Assembly (NCBI GenBank): GCA_030737875.1
Contig: JASFAX010000020.1
Location: forward strand, 31,758,688 to 31,822,687
Length of the DNA: 64,000 nucleotides
Reading direction: 5' to 3'
From: Allium sativum
Taxonomy: Eukaryota; Streptophyta; Magnoliopsida; Asparagales; Amaryllidaceae
Under the pieces are notes generated by a model that did not search any database, was not told the DNA's origin, and saw only the letters and a list, made by a program, of their open reading frames with translations. This document shows, in pieces, positions 35,547-47,639 of the stretch (positions are counted from its first letter, which is position 1; each line of letters opens with the position of its first letter). A program made the translations under genes and the position numbers.

Positions 35547-36431
35547 GGCTAGCAGAAATTAGCTAAATCCCATATTTCTGAGACAACGCAGAAGCCCTAC
35601 CATTCTTCTTCCTCCTCAAATCTCTTCAGAAATTTAAGGCTATTAGTTTAGGAAAAATTATAAATCAAGATCTAGAGGAAAAGAATTGACGTTAATAAAA
35701 AGGTGTTCAGAATCATACATGAAGTGAGGTAATCTTCTATACCTGGTCTATTAAATTTGCTTCCTCTTTCTTCCCTCTTTCTTTTAGTGAAAATTATGAA
35801 TCCATGGTTGTTAGGTTTTGAATCCAACAAAGGGAAAACCCTGGAATGCTAGATCTGGGCCAAGTCCAGGATTTGGAAAGCAAATGAGGTGAGTAGATTT
35901 AAGTTATATCGTTTTTGATAATGATATATTATGGTTTAACATTCCTCGTTATCGTATAATGTGAATTTTCTAGAATAACTAAAAGTATTGAAATGTTATT
36001 ATGACATGTTGAAATATGATATGATTTAATGTTTAAACATATGTTAAAAATATTGAAGTGACGAATATGACATTTTGGAAAATTAATATGCTAAGGTATT
36101 AATATGTTGGAAAATTCATATGTTAAAATATAAACTTGTCAAAATATGCGTAGTGATTATTGTTGTTTCAATTCCATGTTAATTTGTGACATTTATGTAC
36201 CTGGACCTTTAACGGTAGAAATTGAGAACAATACATATTAGTTTGTTTGATTTAAACAATTTCATGATTAAAAGTTTACGTGTTAGAATAGAATTTATTG
36301 TATGTTAAAAAGAACATGCGACATAAAATGGGTTAATATGATGACATGTGAAATATAGCCTCAAAAGAATGGAAACACCTAAATTATATAGAAAATTTAT
36401 AGTGAATAGGAAACTATAACCGCGCTTAGAC

Positions 36432-36640
36432 ACGAGGTTAGATTACACTTGCAGTAGAAATCCGCCTGGAACTGCTCGACATATCCAGCATACACAAGTG
36501 GTAAATTTGATGTAAGGGTTCCAAGTGCATAATTAAAGCATGTAATGGTGCTAAGACACGAGGTTAAGTCAACTTGTGACAGAAGTCTGCCCGGAACCGC
36601 CTGGCAAATCCAGCATCCATAAGTGCGGGCTTAATGTGAG
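36432..36640 (+). repeat. Paired CCCGGAACC modules in LTR C
   Basis: Two diverged copies (CCGCCTGGAACTGC, then GCCCGGAACCGCC) each after an ACGAGGTTA block, spaced about 125 bp. Confidence 0.7.
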
Positions 36641-36805
36641 AGATCTAGTACATAAATATATACATATATATACATGTAAATAAATGGATTAATAAACAAC
36701 AATAATTTGTTTTAATGGAAATAAATGGAATTGAATGAAAGATACAACAGTAAGAGGATTGGAATAAACGGTGAATGATAATAACCTATTATAAATAAAC
36801 TATAT

Positions 36806-37742
36806 TGTAATACCCTGTTTTTTAACAACACTAAAAGGATGATAAATTAAAGAATAATTAATCTAATATTAAGACTTAAGTGAAATGGACTACGCCATTG
36901 CGTTCATCTCAGAATTCTGGTCAGTATAAACACCTGGTTTGCGTAAAAAGGATACCGTATAAAGAAGTTATAAAGGTTTGAAGTTTGTGTACGCATAATA
37001 AGAATATATATGAATAAAATATTTCCAGAAAATTCAAAACGGTTCGAAATCACAGAAATCAGGGGAGTGGGAAAATTCCAGCCTAAGGGTGTCGACCCTT
37101 GGGTCGACCTCATAATTGGGGCGGTTGAACACATAATAGGGGCGGTGGACACCCCGGTAGCAAATCTGGGAAGATTAGGGTTTCATGACGGCTATATATA
37201 TGTCCCCATTTCTCTTGTTTCTTCACACCAAAAACAATGGAGAACTAGATGCTTCCTCTGCACAGAGTAAATCAAGTATTTTCTTCTTCAAAAATGAACT
37301 GAGTTTAGAGATCTTTGATTCAACATCTGCAACCTTTCTTCTACTTTTCTTAGATCCAGTCACGGTGAGTCTACATTATTTTTTGATCTAAATACTTAAA
37401 AGTTATTCTTGACATGACTATAAATTGGATCTAAGCCTATGACTATTTAGATCATATCAAATCTTCCATAATCTATATCTAAGTTATTCTGACATGACTA
37501 TTAATTAGATCTAAGCCCGTGACTATTGAATCATGTCATAACAATCATTATTTGTAAATCTAATTCAATGTTTAGTTCTCATCATGCATGTCCCTATTAT
37601 GTTAGTGGTTAATTCAGTGCTATTGTCACAACAGATCTGTTATTAATTAGGTATCTAATTAATTGTTTAGATCTCATCATGCCTATTTATGACGCCCCTG
37701 TTATACTAGAATCAGTTCAACTATCACATGTTCATCAGATCT
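36806..37742 (+). mobile_element. LTR G, 5' part, inserted in LTR C
   Basis: Begins TGTAATACCCTG and has the shared block CCATTGCGTTCATCTCAGAA (36894 on), two GTCGAC sites (37091, 37103), a TATATATA box (37193..37201) and GGTGAGT (37364..37370). Preceded by TATAT, which would be its target duplication, and not by a polypurine tract, so this is an insertion start. Interrupted at 37743 by element F; the remainder is off the window. Confidence 0.65.
37091..37155 (+). repeat. GTCGAC cluster in LTR G
   Basis: Two exact GTCGAC sites (37091, 37103) followed by degenerate GCGGTTGAAC and GCGGTGGAC repeats, ending about 40 bp before the TATA box. Confidence 0.8.
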
Positions 37743-38133
37743 TATAACACCACACCTCCATTAAGGTCACTCACAAAGCGAATGCATTAACTTCAATGGA
37801 GCGTCATAAGTGTATAAAATAGATAAACTACAAAACAGACAAAATTTTAAACAGCGGAAAATATATAAAACTTTACTTCATTGATAAAACATCAGCTTGG
37901 TAAAACAGCTTGTACAAAGATTTGTTTCAATTCAACACCAAAACACCCTTACCCATTACAACAAAGCATTTGTCTTGTTTAACAAAATAAAGAAGCAGAA
38001 AATAACAATGATATTCCCCAATAAAGCATTAGCCAGTCATAGCAGTGGAAAAAAGAGTCCAAAGCAATACATCAACTATCCTCGAGCTTTGAAAGAAAAC
38101 TGAGCTAAGTGGTAATATTTCATCCTTGTGACC

Positions 38134-38162
38134 CTACAGGGGGGGAGGGAACGGAAGAAAAG
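38134..38162 (-). promoter_or_regulatory. Predicted 3' splice site in LTR F
   Basis: Minus strand TTCCGTTCCC, C-rich tract, CTGTAG followed by G. Upstream GGACTTACCAGACTTT parallels GGACTTACTCAGTCTTT in LTR D. Confidence 0.45.
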
Positions 38163-39139
38163 AAAGCGAAAGTCTGGTAAGTCCAGTGATTATTTAGCAT
38201 GTAAACAGGCAAAAGGATCATGACATGAATAAACTGAATACCATACATAACCATGATGATTAGCATAGCAAGACAACAAATGATGATCGTTAGATATGAC
38301 AAGGTAAGATATACTGAATGCGCTTCGGTTCTTTCTCTGAATTCTTTTCTCTACACCACTCAACTAGCATTCTAATTAGTGTCTTTTATTGAACGATCTG
38401 TATCCCCTACTAGTGTCCCAACTAGTATCCTATGAAAAGGATCTGTATCCCCTACTAGCGTCCCAACTAATAACCTATGTTACATAATAAGGTGATCCCA
38501 ACTCGCAATTGTGGTAGCCTTCAGGTGTACATCTAGTATGAGGATCTTACCTTAATCAACCCAATTGCCATGAAGATGTTAGATGTACCCTTACTACCCT
38601 ATCGATTTGGCTTCCTACTTGTATTGATTTTTCTTGTGCCTGTGTCAATTTGCCCACTCTTGCATGTGGATACCCTGTGCTGGTCCCACAATAAGGTGTA
38701 TCAATCCCTATGATAGTGACACGACACGATTCCAGATGCACAGTGTATACTACTGATGCCCATTGCCTTCTTTTCCACTCCGTTGCACACGCACACCCAT
38801 ACTCCGTCGGAACTACATTACTGCACCCCCTGCCGCTATTTTGACCGCTTATAATCAGCCCAGTAATCATGCCCTACTCTGCCTAGTTTCAGGGTACCGT
38901 GATACATCTATGTGGGTTACTACTGAAATTGGTCCCCGTTACTAGGGTTTCCTAGGGTCTATTCATATACCCCCTAAATTGGTTAAGTGTTATCCATCCA
39001 TTCAAGTTAACTTAACCCATCCACACCTCATGCCAAGTTGGTTAAGTGTTTCTAATTAACTTAACCCTTCTCATTCATCATGTTATATTGGTTAAGTGTT
39101 TCCCATTAACTTTATCCCACAACACCAGAAAAGGTTTTT

Positions 39140-39425
39140 TATAACATTTATTACTGTTACTAATGAATTTTGTAACAGTTATTACCGTTACAACAGCATA
39201 CGTGACAAACTGTAGTCACAAATATTGTAACGGTTAAAACCATTATAATGTGTTCATATTGTAACGGTTAATACCGTGATAAGATATGTGATTCGTAACA
39301 CTTATTACCGTTAGTACTGAAAATTTTATAACATTTATTACCGTTATAAACAATATTTTTATAAAAGTAATAATTGTTACAAATATAAAACTTACTATTT
39401 CATACAATAATTTACTAATAGTTAT
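39140..39425. repeat. Left subterminal repeats of CACTA 2
   Basis: Repeated GTAACGGTTAATACCGT-like inverted words, at least eight degenerate copies. Confidence 0.75.
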
Positions 39426-39649
39426 AACTATTACTAATGTGAATATTATATCAAGACTGCAATAGGTAATTTCATACAGCATGCGCCAATAATAATGTAC
39501 AACATATAATATAACAATATCTCAAAACAAATACAACATATCACAATTTATATCATAAGGAAAATTCTATTTCGAACAACATTACAATTTAACATTCAAT
39601 CATAATATCATTCATCATCCATAACAAATACCAAAATAACATCTAAGTA

Positions 39650-40336
39650 TCATAATTCAACATACAACCAGTACACAAAATACAAACGATTAACGGACCA
39701 AATTACAGATCCACCATCGACAAGATCAGATAGTGTATACATACCATTTTGGGGTGCGTCAAAAATTGACGCATCCGGATCTAGAACTTCCTCCACCCAA
39801 ACGGCTTTCTCTCCTTCCAGTACAATTCTGTGATGACAAACTTTTTGCACTCCTACATATCCCTTCGCTACCTCCTTTAATGCTGACGACAATAACACTA
39901 CCGATTGTTTATCTCTCGTGGATGATCCAATGGCATCATTAGAAGTAGTATATAGATTGTTATTACCTCCATCGGAAGCAACTTCTTCTCGTGGTGTCGT
40001 ATTCCCCCCTTGTTGATTGTTAAGAAGCTTCATAGATTGTTGCAAGTACGCTAATGTTCAGTTGGTCGATTTGATGTCTTCATGAATTTGATTTTGGTTG
40101 TTCTCCAATTTAGCTAACTGTTTCTTAGTTGCATTCTCTTTTGCTGCGGTAATTGCTTTTGAAGCTTGTGTTATTTTTACTTGCTTTGCATTGCATGTAG
40201 AACTGATAGCACGACAATAACTTCTTCCTTTATCATCTCCAAAAACTTCAGCAATGGTATCTTTATCAAAATTATCTAGACTTAGAGCATCATCGCCACC
40301 TTCTAATCTTTGTCTTGCTTCTGCCGCTTCAACCAA
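39650..40336 (-). pseudogene. C-terminal part of CACTA 2 transposase (Transposase_24-like)
   Basis: Two consecutive minus-strand frames (40336..40058 and 40045..39650) read as one protein split by a stop. The first has LSLDNFDKDTIAEVFGDDKG and then a Lys/Gln-rich coiled-coil-like stretch; the second is a Gly/Asn linker and a VCHHRIVLEGEKAVWVEEVL segment. The EVFG(D/P)(D/E)KxGR pattern and following helix are what I expect of the plant Ptta/En/Spm transposase family (PF03004). It lies downstream of the 53.4-53.8-kb part and is separated from it by element D and the palindromic array. Confidence 0.6.
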
Positions 40337-40449
40337 AGCCTACGATGTTCAACAAATACAATGATATGAGTCTATGCCTAATTAAATAAAAAGTTTAATT
40401 GAAGATGCCTGATTAAAAACAAACAAAGAAAGTTTGACATTCATTTTAC

Positions 40450-41243
40450 CTGGCTCAAGTTTACTGAGCCTGGCTTAGTGTAAACTGAGCTTACGGCTCA
40501 GTTGCACTCAGCCGAGTGGCACAGTAAACAGAGACACTCGGCTCAGGTTACAAAGCCTAATGTAGACTCAGTAAACTGAGCAGTTTACTGAGCCTACAAA
40601 AGGCTCAGTAAACCTGAGCCGCTCGGCTCAAGTTTACTAAGCCTATGGCTCAGTAAACCTGACCCGAGTGGCTTAGGTTATTGAGCAAGGCTCAGTAAAC
40701 CTGAGCCGAGCGGCTCAGTTTACTGAGCTTACAAGGCTCAGTGCAACTGAGCCACTCGGCTCAGGTTTACCGAGCCGTAAGCTCAGTTTCCTGAGCCTAC
40801 AAGGCTCAGTGCAACTGGGCCACTGGGCTCAGTAAACCTGAGCCGAGCGGCTTAGTTTACTGAGCTTACAAGGCTCAGTGTAACTGAGCCACTCGGCTCA
40901 GGTTTACCGAGCCATACGCTCAATTTTCTGAGCCTATGGCTCAGTAAACCTGAGCCGAGTGGCTCAGTTTCCTGAGCCTACAAGGCTTAGTGCAACTGAG
41001 CCACTAGGCTCGGTAAACCTGAGCCGAGCGGCTCAGTTTACTGAGCTTACAAGGCTCAGTGTAACTGAGCCACTCGGCTCAGGTTTACCGAGCCATAAGC
41101 TCAGTTTCCTGAGCCTATGGCTCAGTAAACCTGAGCCGAGTGGCTCAGTTTCCTGAGCCTACAAGGCTCAGTGCAACCTGAGCCAAGTGGCTTAGTTTAC
41201 TGAGCCACTAGGCTCAGGTTTACTGAGCCACTCGGCTCAGTTA
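40450..41243. repeat. Palindromic GGCTCAGTTTACTGAGCC array inside CACTA 2
   Basis: About 800 bp made almost wholly of short palindromes: GAGCCACTCGGCTC, GAGCCGAGCGGCTC, CTCAGTTTACTGAG, GGCTCAGTAAACCTGAGCC. A higher-order unit of about 140-180 bp recurs (GAGCCGAGCGGCT at 40703, 40840, 41021). GC content jumps relative to flanks. Either strand could fold into a long chain of hairpins. Sits between two coding pieces of the transposase, so probably in an intron. Frames across it are artefacts. Confidence 0.92.
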
Positions 41244-42122
41244 CATTGATTTATCGTGCTGATGCTTTAGACATTGGGGCCACTACCAATTTCTCGATAT
41301 CAGACATCTAAGTGTGTTGCCAGCAATTGACAAACATGAGTCAAGTACAATACATAAACATGAACAATACGACAGTCACTTGAATTTTTTTATTTATGTA
41401 TATTAATTCACTTGCTGATGTCCAAGAAGCATTCTTGGGATGTAATAACTTTCTAGTGATTTCCTTACTAACTAATTACAAAACAATGCTGTAAGTCATT
41501 GCAAATATACTGGAGTGCTACATGTGTGTGGTTAAAATCCAACAAACATGGAATGGTATAAGGCAACATGTTTAGTAACATATGAGAAAATATTAGCAGG
41601 ACAAAAGGTATGGCACACAGCAATATGCTTGTTTTCTGCGTGATGTTTGTGAAAGGCAATAGTTATTCAGAGATAGTTAAACAAAATTAAACCAATGTCC
41701 ATATTTTCATTTATCAAATTAGAAATAAAGTATCAGAAAGGATACACCTAAGCATGGTTGGGTTCCCGTTCTAATATTTAAGAAAGCAAGGCATATAAGT
41801 CGATAAAATAGAACATGGTAGGACATTATTTGTCACCGAAGAACCAAAGTTAAACCAATTTGATAGCATTTGCTTCAACTTAATGTAAAGTATATTGTAA
41901 AAGAATTTTAAAAAAAAGTACTTTATATAGTTTATACATATTTTGAAAACAATGTTTGGGAACATGTTGAATTGTAATTATGAAAAGACAAAGTGATTAG
42001 CATTGTCAAGACAACTGATCTCATTTAAAAACCAACTCATAATATCTTAATTTTAAAATGTTTTAATATTTGTAACATGGGAAAACGTTAGGAAAAAGTT
42101 TAACAGAAAAAAAGACTGAAAT
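41244..42122. other. AT-rich interior of CACTA 2, no gene seen
   Basis: Probably intron of the transposase gene; no domain or repeat recognised. Element D is inserted at its right end. Confidence 0.5.
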
Positions 42123-42379
42123 TGTAACAACCCGTATTTCAATAACATGTTAAAACGAGAATCAAGACAGAATTAAATTATAAATTCTGAATCAAGTGAA
42201 ACGGTCTGTGCCATTGCATTCGTCTTGGAAAAATACGCGAAAGAGAGTCCGAGTTTTCGAGAATCGGAGTCCGTATGACCCGTTAAAGGCCCAAAGAAGA
42301 TTTCTGGGAATTTGAATTTCGGAAACAGTTTTGGAAATCAGATCTGGGGCTAAGCGGGAAGTTTCCCCGACCAAGCCAT

Positions 42380-42454
42380 GTCGACAGGGCTGTCGACAGG
42401 CCTGTCGACTTGGGCCCAGACCAAGTCGACAGCCCTGTCGACTTGCCTGTCGAC
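42380..42454 (+). repeat. GTCGAC palindrome cluster in LTR D (5' copy)
   Basis: Six GTCGAC sites at 42380, 42392, 42404, 42425, 42437 and 42449, several inside CTGTCGACAGG. About 145-215 bp before the TATA box. In the 3' LTR (48719..48769) four of the six remain intact. Confidence 0.93.
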
Positions 42455-42596
42455 AGGGGGTGGCCGGGGCAAATAGCCTGGCGCACCTGTTTGTCTCACC
42501 TGGTCTTGTTCTTGGGCTGGGTCTGGAAGCTTCCGAGATCTGATGGTCCTAATCTATCCTAGGGTTAATCTAAGGGCCTAAAACTATCCTAATCTC

Positions 42597-42603
42597 TATA
42601 AAA
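42597..42603 (+). promoter_or_regulatory. TATA box of LTR D
   Basis: CTCTATAAAAAGACCCTAA; conserved in the 3' LTR at 48924..48930. Confidence 0.65.
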
Positions 42604-42861
42604 AGACCCTAAACCTAACCTAAATCCCTAAAAATCAAACCTAGCAACTAAGTGCTGCCAAAATCAATTTTGATCATGGCCTCCATCTCCAATCCCTAGA
42701 GCCTATGCACTCAAATCAAGTTCAAATCAAAAGGTGCAAGCTTGCTACACCAAATGAAGGCCAAATCAACGTTGCTATGCGAGTTCCATGACGATTCTTC
42801 AACAAAGGAGGCACCTTTCTTAGCCAAGATGATTTATGCTTCTTTCCCTAGGCCTAACTAT

Positions 42862-42867
42862 GTAAGT
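42862..42867 (+). promoter_or_regulatory. Predicted 5' splice site in LTR D
   Basis: CTAT|GTAAGT, 265 bp after the TATA box. In the 3' LTR it is changed to GTAATT (49188). With the CAG at 46165 it defines a predicted 3.3-kb leader intron. Confidence 0.42.
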
Positions 42868-43712
42868 TCTAGCTACTTTTGGATCAAAACGGTATTTTTA
42901 ATGTTGACATGGGAAAAAATGAGGCTAAACATGATTATGCGAATCTATATGAACCTTACCATGCCTCTTGTGTTCATATTTATGATCTTAGGCCATGTGA
43001 GTGACTTAATCATGCCTCTCATGCTATGCATAACCTAGTTTAACTTGCAAGCTTGGATCTTTATGCATGAAATGCTAGCATGAACCCTTTTGGAACCACT
43101 TTACTTGTGAAACATTGGCTAAGGCAAGATTTTGGGGCTTATGCATGTTTATGAACCCAAACCCCTTATGCTAACATGCAAGTTTGTGGCCAAATCCTTT
43201 ATGAGATTATGCATGCTCGTGGCCAATCCCCTCTTTTAAGTTGTGCATGTTTATGGCCAAACCCCTTTTGATAATATGCATGTTTGTGGCCAAATTACCT
43301 ATGACACTATGCATGTTTATGGCCAATCCCTTTATGATGTCATGCATGTGGAAGCCAAGCCCTTTTTGGCATCATGCATGTTTTGAGACCAATATGTGAC
43401 ATAGTATCCTTACTATGTTGACTCGCTTTGCTTGCGTTGGAAAAACACGATTTTGGGTAGTTAGATAAACATGAACGTGTCGCAAAATCTTGACTTGAAT
43501 ATGACATGTGTTTATACTTGAAAATATGACTTGAAAGATAACATGGAAGATGACATGTAAGTATGCATAAAAACATGAGCTTGGGAATTTACCTATTAAG
43601 TTAGGTCTACCCTTTGGGAATTTACCTATTAAGTTAGGTCTACCCAAATGCTTGAAAACTTGTAACATGTTTTGGAAACATGATGAACTTAGATAATATA
43701 AGTATGGCCAAC

Positions 43713-43913
43713 TCGAGGTTGGGTTGAGTTTGCAACGTAAAACTACCCGGAACTGACCGGCCTAACTAGTAGTTGCAAACAATAGGACCCAATGTGAGAA
43801 GTTGGTCATATCGCGCTTAAGACCCGAGGTTAGACTAGGTTGTGGTGTAAATCTACCCGGACCCACCCGGCTTAACTAGTAACCACAACAAGGTCTAATG
43901 TGAGAGGTTGAGG
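43713..43913 (+). repeat. Paired CCCGGAAC modules in LTR D
   Basis: Two copies about 110 bp apart, ACTACCCGGAACTGACCGG and CTACCCGGACCCACCCGG. The 3' LTR copy is at about 50038..50240. Confidence 0.75.
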
Positions 43914-43924
43914 GTGCATTAATT

Positions 43925-44790
43925 AAATTAATGCCACATAATAGGGTTAAGTTAATTTGATTAATGAGGCTTAACCAAATATGATATGGACAAATGGGTT
44001 AAGTAATTTGATTAGGCTAATGATACTTAACAAAACATGATAAGCTTGGGTAGGTTAAGTAACTTGAATTGCCTAATGACACTTGACCATTTTTATACGA
44101 CTAGTGGACGGGATTAAGTTAACCAACACTTAATCAATCCAACACGATAACGTGATAAGGTTAAGTAAATTTTCTTAATGACACTTAACCGTATAATACA
44201 GTTAATGGATGGGGTTAAGATTAGGCTTAACTAATCTAAACATGGTAATCGGATGGGGTTAAGTTAGCCTAGACTCAATTAATCCAACTTGGTAATTTAA
44301 TGGGGTTAAGTTAAACACTTAACTAATTTAACACGATGATTTGATGAGGTTAAGTGACCTATACTTAACCAATCTAACTCGTTAATTTGATGAGGTTAAG
44401 TTAATCTATACTTAACCAATCTAACGTGAAAACATGATAAGGCTAAGTCACGAATCACTTGAATACGCTTGACCGATTTGATGACAAGGTCAAGTTAATT
44501 TATAATGATAATTAGACGAGGTTAAGTCATGGATTCCTTGATATACCTAACCAACTTGACACATGGTCTGTAGGGTTAAGTCTTGGACTTGGATACTTAG
44601 CCAGTTTCGACATGTTTTGTAGACGGGTTAAGTTGTGAACTTAAGTGACACTTAACCCATTAGAAAAACCCTAATTCGGACGATTAGGTAAATAACCATA
44701 GTTAACAAGGGTAATGGAAATAAGGCTAAGTGGTAAACCTTAGTTAAGGGAAACTAAGTAATAATTCTTAGTCAAGGAAATCTGGACCAC
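43925..44790 (+). repeat. Degenerate GGTTAAGT / ACTTAACC array in LTR D
   Basis: Twenty or more alternating GGTTAAGT and ACTTAACC words every 20-60 bp, able to pair with each other. Similar words occur in LTR F on both sides of CACTA 2 (38970..39110 and 60105..60290). Confidence 0.75.
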
Positions 44791-46140
44791 TTCTTAGATA
44801 GATGAGTAACCCGATACGGTAGGTCATCGTTTAAGTATACGCGTAGGAGCAGGCTATCTGATTTAGATAAAGGCTCCAGCGAACTGGGTAACGAAGCAGC
44901 GGCTTCGGGGAACGTGAGGATATTCTTGGTATCCCTCTGTGAGGTCGCAGATGATCATCCTGGGCTCACAAGAGGTTGAGGTCTGCGGTAGAAGAACCAA
45001 GAATATGCCTTGGTTGCTATGCGAGCGACCTAAAGACTGGGGTGGATAGCAGTGAGTCGGCGAATACATAAGGTGCCCGAGATAGCAAGTTCGTCGATCA
45101 TCTACCATCTTGAGTCAAGCGTGTACGTACGGAAAGGCAGGGAACACCCAACAGACCATAATTGCTATCTAATTATGGGTGAGGTAGGCCGTAGGATGTG
45201 GGCTGGCCGGAGTGTAGTTCTCATGCATGATTTTCTCTTGTGTTGCCTTTCATTAGTTGAGGGAGGGGTCTCGTGGGACCATAGCCACGTGTAGAAAAGC
45301 AGACCTTAGTATCAGCATCGGCAGATAAATCTAAAGCTCCCGACCGAGTCCTGTATTTCTCGTTTTGCCCTGTGACAGGACTCGGATGGCACGATGTGAT
45401 ACATGTGCATACAATTATAGAAAAACGATTCACGATGAATGCATGGGAAAAAGGGCGCGGTTGAGGGTTAGCGTAATCCCTAGTGGCCTAGGTGATTTAA
45501 CCCAAACCGAAAACGTGCAATAGGCAAGCATAATCCCTAGTGGTGCTAGGTGGTGTAAGTCCTAGTAGTTCAAACGATGATTCATATGGAAGAGCCTAGC
45601 TATAACAAGGGTGACAGTCCAAACGATTTCAAGGACAATACGACATAAGTAAGCCCGTACGAAGTACGGCAAAGGACTGAACTTATATACATGGAAAGAA
45701 ACATATGATTTGAGTAACCTATATATGCGATATTAGGTTGACATGGACCATTACACGACTTTGAGCACGGGACATTCATGGTTAACACATGACGCGGGTA
45801 GGGATACTAGTACAAGAGGTGCAGAGCAAATATACATGTTAGAACTAGGAAGAATATACATAATAGATACCGTGGGATGTTAGACAGGGTAGATACCTTG
45901 GGATAATGTACTCGATAGAAATCTGACGATGTGATACCTTGACTTATCATAACACCATAGTATATCATGATACCTTAGTTTACCTTGCCGCAATAGTTCA
46001 ACCGGCTACCCTGGTTTATCTATCTTGTAGTTATCCTTATGTTTACTTTCAGTTTATGCATGTCATGTTACCTTTACCTGTTTTTATACTGGAAGTAGAT
46101 AGGACTTACTCAGTCTTTTTGACTGACCCGTATTGTTTCG

Positions 46141-46165
46141 CCTCTTTTCTTCCGTTTCCCCCCAG
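46141..46165 (+). promoter_or_regulatory. Predicted 3' splice site in LTR D
   Basis: CTTCCGTTTCCCCCCAG followed by G, with CTGAC upstream and the GGACTTACTCAGTCTTT block before it. Conserved in the 3' LTR (AG at 52498). Confidence 0.5.
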
Positions 46166-46507
46166 GTTTCAGGGAGGAAACAATGCTGTTTAGTTCGGAC
46201 TTCTTCTGCTTGAAGGTCATCATGGATGGCTTGGACTTCTCTTGGCTATGGCTACTTTACTGTTTTACTTGGGGAATAATTTATTAAAAAGTCTTTATGC
46301 TTCTTTACTATTGCAAGACAGGTTTTGATGTACTCTGATGTAAAAGGCTGTAGACCTTATTTATTCATGTTATGAAAGTTTGATTTTACTTCCGCTATTT
46401 ATATATGTTCTGTCTTGTGATATTTCTGTGCATGTTTACCAATAATGCCCCTCTAAAGCTAGTGCATTCCTTTGCGAGTGACCCTAGCGGAGGCGGGGTG
46501 TTACATT

Positions 46508-46519
46508 TGGTATCAGAGC
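46508..46519 (+). other. Primer binding site of element D
   Basis: TGGTATCAGAGC, exact, two bases after the LTR end. Confidence 0.92.
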
Positions 46520-47039
46520 TGAAGGTTACCAGACTGGGCAAAAGTTTTTAAAGACCTTCTGAAAACTATTTGAAAACCGTTTACAAAGAAGCATTTTTCA
46601 AGAAAAATTTCTTTTAAAAAGAAAAAAAAAGCTATTCCCCAAAGGCCATTAGCATCATCCTTGTTTCCTTGATTTAATCTCTTTTCCTTTCTTTCCTCCA
46701 TCTGTAGTCACAGTGGTTTTGACTGCGACTAGTCTTTCTAGCTGCGTAAGTATTTCCCGTACGATGGAGGTGGTTCTCGAGAGACCGTTGCAGTGTTATG
46801 CATGAAAGGATAGTAAGAACAAGGATAAAGGATACGAGCTCAAGGATGAGCAACTTGTTGGTATGGCTTAGTCCTCAAAGGAGGGCGAAAGGTGAACAAT
46901 GAAACCCATGACGAGAGAGTACCTTTGGCATGGTAAAACTGGGCGGATAGTTAAGTATTATGGGACAAGGACAAGATCATCGGGAGGGCAGTAGTATGCT
47001 CTCATTTCTAGAGTACCTCGGAAGGAGGGTAATGATCTT

Positions 47040-47450
47040 GTCAAAGGTTTAGCTTTTCTTCTCTATCATCCTGTCGGGACTTTGTTTTGATCACCGCATC
47101 TTCTAAGCCCGCTTCGATAGTTGAGTCTCTGCACCTTAAGTACTAGTGTAGTAGAGAATCCCGTTTTTGTCTCAAGTCCTATTGGAAGATCGGTCCATTT
47201 ATTCATGGCTTGTTTGGATTTGAGAATGTCTATATCAAGTGTTGAGCTTGGAAATAATGCTTATGTTTATAAGTTGTGGATGGATTCTAGGGATGAAGTG
47301 GTTATCCAGTAAGGGGTGCCACTCTCGGTTTTAGAAGGAGGGTAGTTAGACTCTTGGCTTGCTTTGGTAATACCCTCGAAGTCTCGTGTAACCTTTTGGG
47401 TTCTGTCATGGCTAGCTACCTAGAATCCCAGGATGCAGTTGTTGGTAATC
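47040..47450 (+). pseudogene. Protease remnant of element D
   Basis: Shifted and stop-containing frames match the protease part of B: YHPVGTLF for YDHPVRTLF, SVVENPVFVSSPIGRSVHLF for the VEDPLIVSNPIGGPAHLS stretch, then CLDLRMSISSVE. The catalytic DSGA is destroyed by a stop. Gag is essentially missing between 46520 and 47040. Confidence 0.65.
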
Positions 47451-47639
47451 CGTTTGAATAGAATTCGCCGCTAAGGCGGATGGTTCGTTTTGATTATGTT
47501 TGAGTTATGGGAATCACCCTAGTAAGGACTCTTGGCAATTTGGATTGGCATCGGAAAACGAGATCCAGAATTCACTAGTGAATTTTGGAGAGCTGGCTTG
47601 AGTACGTAGATATGGTTGAGCCAAGTATACTAGGGAAAG

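Larger units (their letters stand above)
34567..36805 (+). mobile_element. 3' LTR of element I (LTR C), 5' part
   Basis: Begins TGTAACACCCCGC right after the polypurine tract. Holds in order a tRNA-like sequence, TATATA-rich DNA, four GTCGAC palindromes, TATA box (35540), a GAGGTAATC splice-donor-like site (35729) and the paired CCCGGAACC modules (36432..36640). Its 34800..35150 part is clearly related to 9600..9900 of LTR B. Cut at 36805 by LTR G; the rest lies beyond the window. Confidence 0.75.
42123..46505 (+). mobile_element. 5' LTR of element D
   Basis: Starts TGTAACAACCCG, ends GGCGGGGTGTTACA. Order: shared CATTCGTCTTGGAA block (42210 on), six GTCGAC sites, TATAAAA (42597), GTAAGT (42862), repeated TTTATGGCCAA-type words (43140..43390), paired CCCGGAACC modules (43713..43913), GGTTAAGT arrays (43925..44790), pyrimidine tract and CAG (46165), end block GAGTGACCCTAGCGGAGG. 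Confidence 0.93.

Noticed and set aside
40959..41156. 65-residue frame with repeated EPLGS/EPSGS motifs
   Set aside because: Translation of the palindromic array; no independent support.
42742..43038. 98-residue frame conserved in both LTRs of D (also 49068..49364)
   Set aside because: Conserved only because the LTRs are copies; begins with TTG, crosses the predicted splice donor and has no known domain.
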